Shown: piece after piece, positions 52,755 through 63,300 of the stretch
Layout: every line of letters begins with the position of its first letter
Position numbering within the stretch: the first letter of the stretch is position 1
Assembly (NCBI GenBank): GCA_033558025.1
Contig: JAUCEF010000007.1
Location: forward strand, 10,168,001-10,232,000
Source: Phytophthora sp. 'mugwort'
Lineage: Eukaryota > Oomycota > Peronosporomycetes > Peronosporales > Peronosporaceae
DNA: 64,000 nucleotides
Direction of reading: 5' to 3'
The notes under the pieces: model-generated
What the model was told of the DNA's origin: nothing
Database searches by the model: none
The model's input: the letters and a program-made list of their open reading frames with translations, nothing else
Program-made: the position numbers and the translations under genes

Positions 52755-54918
52755 ATGGACGTGCTGGGCAAGATTGTTCAAGGCACAGGCTGCGCCGTGG
52801 ACGGCACCGTGGCGGCACAGAACCCGCTGTCGCGCGCTCTAGACAACGTCGTGCAGTCGCAAGCGCGCGGCCGCCAGACCCATGGGCCTATGGCTTCCTA
52901 CGGCGCGCGCAGCGAGCTGCAGATGCAGATGCAACGCCCCAACATGGCGCAGCGCGCCGACCCACAGTTTTTGGCATCCTTTGAGCAGGAGGCGGCCAGC
53001 CGCTCGCGCATGGAGGCGGCCTTCCGCTCGGGCGAGGCACAGCAGCAGATGATGCACGCTCACCAGGCCTCCTTGGAAACGGCCTTCGAAGAGGCCCATC
53101 GCGCGCAATTCCAGCACATGCCGGGCCCACCACTGCCACATATGGTAGGCCCACAGATGATGCACCCGCGCGCCATGCAGCACGACGCGTGGGTCGAAGA
53201 CTTCCGCTCTAACCACCTTGACGACGCCTGGCAGACCGCCGGCAAGTCCCATCACGAGGTGGCATGGGAAGAGACAAAGACGCCGATGCCCATGATACAC
53301 CAGCCCATGATGCACGTTGCTCCCTCAGTTGCGCAACAGGTGGATGCTCCGCTGGAGCAGGTGACGCAGGAGGCGGCGAAGAACCTGGAGGCAGAGCAAG
53401 CATCAAGCGAGATGGCGCGCACTATGAGCCAGAACCCCGACCCAAAGTTCCAGAACAGTCAGTTCCTTAAGTTCATGAACCAGGTGAGTACAGGCGAGGT
53501 GCAAATCGACGAGGACAAGAACGAGGTTATCGGTGGCGAGCTCAAGATGGAGGGTGCATTGGAAGGAGCATGGGAAGACGCGTCGGATATGCACTCGAAC
53601 CGAGACCTCTTTGACTCGAGCTGGAAGCAGAGTGGAAATGCGTCTGCATCGACTATGGAGAATGCGTTTGCAGAGGCAGCAGCTGCTCACGCACACCCGC
53701 TTGACGGAGCATGGAAGGAGGCGGGGACGGCTAATTCCGCGGGCTTGGACCAGGCGTGGGGTAATTCGAAGACTGCGGAGGAGAAGGCGATGGACAGTGC
53801 GTGTGATGAAAGCGACAACCTGGTGTGTGTGCTGTGATTTGAAAGGATCGTAGTAGAGATACTGACGGTGGTATATCTATTTTTTTTCGATGCAGGAAGC
53901 GATTTGGGAGAAGGCAATGGCGGAGGCAGAGACTACAGACCCGTTTGAGGACGCGTGGGATAATGCTACCAACCAGGACTACACTTATAAGGCTGAGAAC
54001 CCGTTCCTTGACTCGTCCGAGAACTTCCAGAAGGGCGTCGAGTTTTTCAAGTCAGGCCACTTGGATGACGCGATCCTCGCTTTTGAAGCAGAGGTGCAGC
54101 AGCACCCTGATAACAGCGAGGCGTGGAGAATGCTCGGTGAGTGCCACGCAGAGAACGACGAGGATAAGAGCGCCATTATTTGCCTGGAACGCGCAGTGGA
54201 GGAAGATCCGTACAATTTGAGTGCGTTACTGGCACTTGGAGTCAGCAACGTGAACGAGTTGAACCCGCAAGGCGCGCTAAAAACGCTGAAGGCCTGGGTG
54301 CAGCATAATCCAAAGTTCCACGGCCTGGAGATCCAGGTGGACGAGTACAGTGATGGCTCTTTGATGGACGAAGTAATGCAGCTCATGCTGCAGGCACGTG
54401 CACACGACCCCAGCGACTCGGATGTGCAGGTTGTTCTAGGTGTCCTGTACAATGTGTCAAAGGACTACGACGCAGCAGTCGGGAGCTTCAAGGCTGCTAC
54501 GGACTCGCGGCCGGATGAATATGCGCTGTGGAACAAGATTGGAGCAACGTTAGCGAACTCGGCTCGCTCGTCGGAGGCCATCCCGGCGTACCATCGGTAA
54601 GTTGAACCGTGCGTAGTGTTATAACTTGTCCGATAGTCTTGCTAACTCATTTTGTGCGTGACGTTCAGTGCATTGGAGCTGAAACCACGATATGCTCGTG
54701 GGTGGCTGAATCTGGGAATCAGCCACGCCAATTTGGGGAACTACGAGGAGGCTACGAAGTGCTACTTGCAGGCGCTGAGTTTGAACAACCGTGCAGACCA
54801 TATCTGGAGCTATTTAAGAATCTGCTTCACGTGCATGGAGAGGTTCGATTTAGTGAAGATTGCGGATACGAAAGACATCGCGAACTTCCGCGAAGAATTC
54901 AAGCTCATCGATCTCTAG
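52755..54918 (+). CDS. PEX5: PEX5, PTS1 peroxisomal import receptor
   Basis: Cycling receptor that carries SKL-tailed proteins into peroxisomes. Three exons, 52755-53822, 53896-54596 and 54669-54918, about 672 residues. Joints keep frame (DNL to EAIWEKAM; AYH-R to ALELKPRYARG). Cys13 lies where the ubiquitin-acceptor Cys of PEX5 is expected. The N-terminal half is Gln/Met-rich and holds one canonical WxxxF (WVEDF, about 146) and about eight AWxxA-type Trp motifs (LDDAWQTAG, AWEETK, AWEDAS, SWKQSG, AWKEAG, AWGNSK, IWEKAM, AWDNAT). TPR repeats follow from about residue 390 (GVEFFKSGHLDDAILAFEAE, AWRMLGECHAENDEDKSAII, ALELKPRYARGWLNLGISHA, LGNYEEATKCYLQAL). The window does not show a PEX14 partner. 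Confidence 0.93.
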
Positions 54919-55125
54919 GCTGTGCCGTACCGTACCCTCCCCCATTCACCTCGTGCTTGCTGTTCACCTGTGGCGATAAAATGTATTTTACTTGGCTCCA
55001 GTAGAGAAACGATTTCCGAAATGACAGAAAATCTTTGAACGGCCGGCGTCTGTTCATGGTGCGTGTCCTTAGTATTCGTTGCAGTTTAAGATTGTGCTTG
55101 CTCTTGGCCGTGTTGCTTCTAAGAG

Positions 55126-57105
55126 ATGCCCACAACAAGCGTGATGTCACCGTTTGATCGGCTGCGCGAGTTAGAGAAGAAGCGTTTCCACAAGGAGCGT
55201 AAGGGTCAAGTGCCTGTCATGGACGCCGAGACACTGCGAGAATTGTGTCTGGACAACGACGGCTACGAGACACCAGAGCTTAACGACAGCCTGTACGCGC
55301 ACTTCCGCGGGTTCCAGCGCATCGAGGGCCTGGAAGCGTACTACAATCTCAAGGCTCTCTGGCTCGAATCCAATGGTCTCTCCAAGATCGAAAACTTGGA
55401 GCATCTCGTCAACCTTCGGTGCCTCTATCTGAGCAAGAATCTAATCGAAAAGGTCGAGAACCTTCACACCTTGCGAGAACTCAACACGCTGGACCTGAGC
55501 GAAAACCGTATCGAGTCGCTTGCGGGGCTGGCACAACTGCCTAACTTGTTGTCGCTAAACGCGTCGCGCAACCGCCTGACAACAAGCGCAGACCTACAAG
55601 AGCTCGCTCAGTGTCCGCTGCTTAACAACATTGATATCAGCCACAATCTAATCGAAGACCCAGAGACTTTGAGCGTGTTCAAGGCTGTGCCGATGCTGAA
55701 GGCGTTGCGAATCACAGGCAATCCGGTGGTCTCCAGCACCCGCTCGTTTCGCAAGACTTACATTGCAGCTCTGCCTCAATTGTCGTTTCTAGACCGACCT
55801 ATTTTTCCCATCGAACGTGCCTCTGTGACAGCGTGGCAATCCGGCGGCGTTAAAGCCGAGCGAGAGGCCAAACGAGCTTTTGTGAATCAGGAAAATGAAG
55901 ACCGTCGGCGGAGCCTACAAGAATTTCGGGAGTGGCAAGCGCAGGTTCGCGAGCGTAGAATTAACGAGCTGGAGCTAGAGCGCGCGCAGAAGCTTCTCGA
56001 AGCGACCCCCGAGGCTGAATCAGAAGAAATAAACGTCGACTTGCGGGGATTTCGGGCCATTACCAAGGACGAGTATGCTGCAATGGACGCCACTGAGCGT
56101 GCCAAGTGGGATGCTCGCATCGAGAAGGCCCACGCGGACTCCCAAAAAGCAAAGTACGAGGTGCTAGGCGACGGTGTCACGCGGATGGGGTCTAACTTCT
56201 GGGCAACCTCCGCTCCGGCTGGAAAAGCCGCCGTCACGTCGGACTTGCCGCCACCACTTCAATTTGAGGGAAAGGTAGGAGTTGAATGTCGTTCAAACGA
56301 TGAACACGAGCTGCTTGCGGCGGCAGCAGAGCCTCATGTTGCCGTTAGCAACGAGGCGATTGAAGACACCGAGAAACCAGGTGCTGCAGATGTTGAAGCT
56401 GCGATGCAGAGCATTTCGTTGGTCGACACGAGCGTGGAGGCCTGGATTGTTCGACCTGCAGCCGACGGTGAGACGGCGAGCAACGGGGACGAGCACACAA
56501 CGGCACGTATTGAAGAAGAGATTGTCCAGCATGCGGTCGATGGACGCAGCGTGGACAGTGAACTCCATAACATAAACACCGCCTCGACTCTGTCTGCCAC
56601 CGCAACATCGACACAAGCGGATGTTCCACCCCCGCTAAATGAAGAGCTTGTTTGGCCGCCGGTCGGGCGCGGCCGAGTTGATGTAGAGCCTCGCGAGACC
56701 TGGGCCCAGCTGCAGCAGCGTGCCAGCGCCGCACCCTGCCGCCTGCGCCCACAGTCGCTGCCGTCGGCCTTTGAGGTGCGTTATGTTTATTTCCGCATAT
56801 TTGTACGCTAGCAAGCGGAAGGCATTACCGTACGGATTAGGTAGCGGACACTGAGACTACCGTAACTGACTTTCCATTGTGTTGTTGTTGGCGTGGGTAC
56901 GAAGTTGAGAGAGGATGTGAAAACGGAAGAACGGGCAGCGGATGCGACGGCGGACGAAGACAAAGAATCCTCCGCTTCCCCCATGCGCGTTTTAAGTCGC
57001 GCCGATATCCTGCGCGAGCTGGGGTTGAAGCAGCAGCGAGATGTTGCGCTTCCGCCGCCGGCCCCAAGCTGCTTGCTCTATACAAATGTCAGTGAGCTAG
57101 ACTAA
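55126..57105 (+). CDS. DNAAF1: Dynein axonemal assembly factor 1 (LRRC50-like)
   Basis: Cytoplasmic factor that pre-assembles axonemal dynein arms; here it would serve zoospore flagella. Two exons, 55126-56775 and 56905-57105, about 616 residues. The joint (SAFE to LREDVKTEE) keeps frame, with a less typical GAAG acceptor. After ETLRELCLDN and DGYETPELNDSLYAHFRGFQ, six leucine-rich repeats run from about residue 62 (IEGLEAYYNLKALWLESNGL, LRCLYLSKNLIEKVENL, LNTLDLSENRIESLAGL, SLNASRNRL, NNIDISHNLIEDPE), followed by the LRR cap with TYIAALPQLSFLDRPIFP and a charged region (RRRSLQEFREWQAQVRERRI). An in-frame Met six codons in (55144) is an alternative start. A final exon could add the frame that opens at 57115; I found no good splice for it. 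Confidence 0.87.
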
Positions 57106-57114
57106 CGACAGACG

Positions 57115-57276
57115 ATGGCTGATGACTTGCTTATTCTACCGTACACCAATGAAGAACCGCCGTTGGAGATTCGGTATGTTTTAATTGGTCGTAAATCGCA
57201 TTATGATGTCTCATACGAGCCCAAACGCCTTTCGCTCTATTCACTCGCACATTCCACCGCAACGCCACAAATCTAG
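57115..57276 (+). other. Short open frame, 53 codons, uncertain
   Basis: ATG at 57115 opens a frame of 53 codons to TAG at 57274-57276 (begins MADDLLILPYTNEEPPLEIR). It lies 10 bp after the DNAAF1 stop and before the VPS13-like start at 57325. It may be a last exon of DNAAF1, a 5' leader frame of the next gene, or chance. A GTATGT donor follows codon 19, but I see no good acceptor that joins to the next frame. Confidence 0.3.
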
Positions 57277-57324
57277 CTGTCCTAAACTCCACCTTCAACG
57301 ACTGCGTTCCCTCTGTGGCACACG

Positions 57325-60300
57325 ATGTGGACGCTGCTGCTCGCGCTGCTGCTGGTCTCGCTGGCGGCCACCGCGGCCTTTGCAGCCTATGGCGATATGC
57401 TGCTGACACTGCTGCTGCGCAAGTTCGCTGGCTCGGCCGTGGGCGCCAAGTTCTGCATCACGTGGTCGCTGCGCGACGGATCACTGGAGTTGCGCGACCT
57501 TGTACTGGGCAAGCACGTGCTACCCAACCTGGAGCCGCTGGCGGGGCTTCCTTTCGACCTAGAGCGCCTGGAAATGACGCGCCTGCTACTGGTCGTGCCG
57601 CTCTGGGGACGCCTCGTGCGACTCGCGAGCGGTCAACCCGTGGACCCGAAGCAAGTGCGCATGGAGTCCAAGTTGCTTATTGGCGGTCTGCGCCTCGGCC
57701 TGACGCTCGACGACGCTGAAAAGTGGATGTGGAACCGCGACGAGAATGCCGCGCGCTGCGTTGAGGCGGTCAAGCAGGCGGCCAAAGTGCGAGTGGCGCG
57801 CGTTAACGCCTGGACTGCCACCATCGTGCAGAAACTCAAGGAACTCGCGGATCTACGCGATCGGATCTGTAGCGCCAAGAAGGCGCAGCTCAAGAAGACT
57901 GGAGAGCAGGCGCCGCTCAAGCCTGCGTTCTGGCACCTGTGGGTGGACGAGCTGCTGGACTCGTTCGATTTCGTGCTACACTCGTTCTCGCTCTTGATTC
58001 GCGACGAATACTCGGGCTCGACCGTGGGCATTGCTATGGAGGAGTTCGAGATGGGCCGGAGTGGTCCGACTGACGACAACCGACGCAAACGCTCGATGCG
58101 ACTAGTGAACTACGAAATGTTTCTCAACTCGAGGCCTGGAAACAGCGCGGATGCCTGTCATCTGATCGCCCCGCTCACCATGGAGATTGGTGTATTCATG
58201 CCCTTCATCTTCCAGTCGCTTATCATGGGACATGACACGGGCGAACCGGCGTTTGGACTCGAGATCTCGTTCGCTCATGGTCAGGACTTTGACGTTGAGT
58301 TGCGTCCTGTGCAAGCTGGCATGCTCCTGAGGCTGCTGCAGCCAATTAATTATTACTATGATTGGCAAACGGCAGCATCTATTGCAGATGATCTCGCATG
58401 TGTACAGCTGAGCCCAATCGAGTCCGAAGAGTACATGTCGTTGTTCAATGAGCAGTGGAAATTTGACAACGAGACGGGGTTTCTGCGTCGGAGGTACGAG
58501 GGCTACAAGCAAAAGGAGGTTATTGTCAAGCGAAAGTCTCGATTAGATGAGCTGGAAGTGAAGGTGCTCGCATCGCGTCTCCTTTATTTGCGCTCGCTGT
58601 CGCTGGGCTGGGAAATCCCAAATGCTGGCAAACCTTTGCCGTACGTAAGTGAAGAGGACCTCGAAAGGGGAAATCTGCGTAAATTCGTGGAGAACCCTGT
58701 GGATTACTACGTGGACAAGGACAAAATTCCAGAGACTCCGCCGATGTTTCACCTGTTCCTAGTGTCGTTCAAGATGGCGCGAATGAATATTCGTTTGATT
58801 GAGGATAACGAGATGAAGCTAATGACATTTTTCGTGCACGACGTGGATTTCGAGTTGCGATATCGGATGACAAAGGTCGGTGAGAAGGACACGGCCGTTG
58901 AAATTGCGTTGGATGCTGCGCGCTTTGGGTTACTGGACAATCGTGGGGCTCCAACTAATGTGTTCCGTCAGATTATGGATCGCAACCCTGAAGCTGAAGA
59001 TATGATGTCAATTGCGATCTCGCAGCGAGGAGACGGATACATGGATATTGGAGCGACATTCAAGCACTTTTCGCTCTTGCTTGTGTTTGATCCGCTACTG
59101 TACATGATGCATAAATTCCTCCCCGCGATTGGAGAAGATGAAGTTGAACAAATGCGATTCATTGCGTGCAAAAAGGCGGACGCCATGGATTCTCCGGAGC
59201 AGCGAGACGCTGCTAAGCATCTTTATGTGGAAGACTTGCCGAAGCCATACTCGCCACTGATGCTGGGCGGAATGCCGCTTGGGTGCAGCATGCTTTTACA
59301 AGGCTGCGAGTTTTGTCTAATTGGAGATTCCAAGACGCTTAAGTCCCCAGTACTGGCTTTCACGGCGGACACCAAACTCCGAGTGTTAAGCTCAGAGCGC
59401 TCAGAAGCCGTGGAATTGGAGCTGGTGGACGTTGCGTTGACTCCGTGCACAATTATCTTGCGCGACGATGGCATTGAGCTTGACATCGGTGATTTACGAA
59501 CCATTTTGGAACTCGAAGGCGAAGGTGTGGACTTTTCTATGGGTTACAGACTTAATGTTGGTGATCCAGCTAAAGAGTCATCCAGGTTCGGTAAGAAGTC
59601 GTCTGATGGCACAGGGAAGTCTGCGTCAAGTTTGTGGAATGTCGCTCGGAAAGCTGCTAGCAAACCGCAAGTAATCGAAGTTGAACACCCAGATATTGAG
59701 GAGATCGAGAGCCGTTCTTTGACTCCACATCGTAAAGATCGCGTAAAAGCTGGTGCACGTCGAAAGTTGACGATGCAGATGTCCGACTTTGCGATGAATC
59801 TTTCGGCCACGGATCTGAGTGTCCTATTGAGCATTATGGCATCTCTCAACGAATCCATGAAGGAAGATATCGAAGTTATTAAGAAGCGAGAGGAAGGCGA
59901 AGCTCGAATGAAGAAAGCTAGGCGTGAGGTTGAAGAGAAGCGCTATATGGATCGACTCAAGGAGGAGTTCAAGCTGCGTGACGTCGACGGAGGAGGGACT
60001 CTGGATGTGTCAGAAATAGGAGACTTGATACGGAGCGCGACGGACTGCGTAAATCTGACCAAATCGGAGTTTGATGCGACGGTAGCAGACTTTGTAAGCA
60101 TTGTGGACAGTGATGGAAGCGGTGACATCTCGTTGGAAGAATTTGAAAGTGCTCTGAGCCGAAACAAGATATTGTATACGCGACTACACCGCCACGTGGT
60201 TGCCATTACTGGTCAGGAATACGTCGACCCGGACATGCAGCGCAACAAGGTGCCACATTTTAGTGGTGACGACGCCAACACCCTCGCCAACGCAGCAGCG

Positions 60301-63300
60301 CTTGCTTCGTTTTGGGAACGTTATGAAGAACAAGTCGGGGCATCAAACACGTCACTGAAAGGCCAAAGACCTATCGTTGTCCAGAAGAAAATGGTCCGTG
60401 TGTTTAAGAATTACGAGTATGCTCAAGAGGCGTGGAATCGAATCGTTAACCCGTCACTGGTGAAACCGGGTGAGCAAAGCCCTTGGCTGCTGAGCAAGGA
60501 AATGGACATGGATGGTCGTGGGGACTTAATTGATCAGTTATTGTCGAGCCTAAAGGATGATTCTCATGATCAGGCTTCTCTCAATCCAAGATATGTTGTT
60601 GAGCAGCAGCTCTTTGTACAGACTGTTGTTTCCACATCATTTGGTGGATTCTACATGCGCCTGATTGATGAAATGCTGCCGATGGGAACACCAGCAATTG
60701 AAATATCTTTGGAGGAGCTTGGTATCTATGCAAACTTCTCGATGTGGGAAGGCGGGTCGTCTATCCCTACTACCGATCTTCAAGCACGAAAGCGATCCAG
60801 AAATAACTTCGGTGTCGCTAAAATCAGTTTTGATGTCTATGGCAATTATTACAACACGAAAGCGCGCCAAGTCGAACCTTTCATCGAGTACTACCAAGGC
60901 ATTTTGGATACTAAGAAAGAGCCCGAGTCTCCGTTGGAAGTGATCTACTCTTCAGACCGCTATTTCCAACTGAATGTCACATCTGCGTTCATGGAAGCGG
61001 TGAATTCGAATGTGGCTTCCTTCTCCAAGGTTGAGCATCGTGCGGAAGCTGAGCGCCCGCATGTTAAGGAGATTGGTGCGATATTCTGGATGCTGAATGA
61101 AAGCGGGGTGAACATCAAGTATTACATGGTGGTAAAAAGGCAAGCGAAGAAGCGTGTGCGGGAAGAAATAGTCACAGCAGTCACGGCGGTGTCTACGGGT
61201 GAAGCGCATGCGTGCATGCTGTTGGATAATAGCGAAGCGGAGGAGTATGAAAAACAAAGTTTGAAGGAGAAGCAGCTACGACAAGCTTTCCGGGATGCTG
61301 ATCAGGATGGAAGTGGCGAGTTAGACACGGAGGAAGTGCGTGCTGTGCTTAAAAGCGTGTACGAGGAAGAAGACAAGCAGCGGAGGACGTCAGTTTCCAA
61401 AAAGTCATCTATCTACAAGCGAAGTAGCAGCAGTATTTTGGAAAATGAGTCTGAATTTGCCCAGGCGGTGGACGACTTTATAGCGCTGGCCGACACGGAC
61501 AAATCTGGCCAAATTTCGTGGGAAGAATTCAAGATTGCGATTGCCAAGTCACGTGCCACGGTTGAGCGTTATATCTCATTGGAGATTGAAGGCTACCGAA
61601 CAATCCATGGTGTGCCATTGATGTCTATTGGCCAGACTCAGGTTTACGAGTTGACACCTTTTTTTGAGGATGTAGAGTCGGAGAAGTCGATTGCAGAACT
61701 GTATGACCAAGGTGTGGCTCTGCTAACTAAGGTGGAGCAACCAACGCGTCAAGAATTGCAAAAGGCATACGCTTGCTTACAACGCGTGAAGGATCTTGAT
61801 CCCAACTACGAGTGGATTGACTCTTATCACGCTGACTGCATTCGACAGTACCTGCCTGTGCTAGCGGCAATTCACATATCTGTTGATGGGTTTTATGGTC
61901 TGCAAGTGAAGGTGTCCGGAGCCGAATGCATTCGTAATGGAACTGCTAAAGATACGGAACTACTGATGTATGACGAGCAGGGTGCAGCTGCGAGCTGCAA
62001 CCCGGAGCAGAAGAGCGGTGACGAGCGTTTTTTCATGCTGCCCGCTCTCGGTATAATCAGCATTCCCTTGGATTTGGTTGCTGCGGGTTCTTTTGCTATT
62101 CGACAAACTGGAGAAACGGAGTGGAGTAATACGTTGGAACTTTCTGTCTCGGATCAGCGATCGTATAAGCGAATGACTCGGTTTGAGCAGCTCGAGGCCC
62201 AGAAAGCCCTTCGTGGGGAAGGCAATAGCTCAGTTTCATCAGCAAAGCGTGTGAAGGAAAAGCTCGGTACCAATGCTGCCCTCCCCAGTCCGAACGATTT
62301 TGCTCCTGCTGGGAAAGAAGTTGTGTATCCTTCGTCCAGTTGTATTGACAACCAGCCTACTGTTGTCATCGAAAAGATTTCTGCCAACAACCCCCACTTA
62401 GGAACTTGGTGGTTGACAATTCAGCCGCAGCTGGTGCTTCATAATGTTCTTCCTTGCGGTGTTGAGTATGCAATTGTTCAGCCGGATGATTGCCCGGCAG
62501 ACACACTGACCAGCAAGGGGGAGTTCCGCGTTGTGGACAACACCGGAAAGGACAAGAAGTCGCGAGCTGTGAAAACGCTGGGCCAGATCGACTACTTCGC
62601 CTATGTGAATGAAGTAAACAGCCGCAAGATGTATGTCGAAAGCGGCAAGACAATTCAAGTATTCGGCCTGGATCTGAACAAGCCCGCATTGATGATGATG
62701 CGACTTTGTGCGAGTGAGACAAATCGAGCGGCGACCTGGAGCGCGCCATTCTTGGTGCACCTTGAAGCCGATCGCGTATCGTTTAACGATGATGCGTTTG
62801 AACTGCTGTTTGATGACGGCCCAAGTTTTGTTTTCCACCCCCAATGGGAGCTCAATGCTGCTCGCACAGTGTTCTTCTACTCGCCGTTCTGGATCCAAAA
62901 CCGAAGCGGTTTGGACCTACGCTTCAAGCTGTCTCGTGGTCGCGTATGCACTATTGAGGAGCATCGAATGTTCTTCCCTGACGCCAAGGAAATTCCTCTG
63001 ATGGCAACTGCTCCGCCTGACAAGGCTCCGATTAGCCTCCGCCCATTCCAAGAGACTCCACGCATTTACGAAGGCGAATCATTGGTATCTGGAAAGACGA
63101 AAAAGTATTTGCCGAATTTCGACAAGTTGGGGTGGTCTGAGCCGGAGGATATGGCGACTGTGAGTAAAAAGGGAGAGCTACGCCCAAGTGGCTCAGGGAA
63201 TTACTCTTTTGTACTCGCATTTGAAGTTCGTGCTGCTCCCGCACAGTTCTTCCGGTCGAAAATCTTCGTAATCTCGCCACGATTTGTGTTCCTGAACCAC

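Noticed and set aside
56780..57176. Extra DNAAF1 exon using the 57115 frame
   Set aside because: The only obvious intron would be 24 nt, too short for this genome's splicing, and no alternative pair fits.
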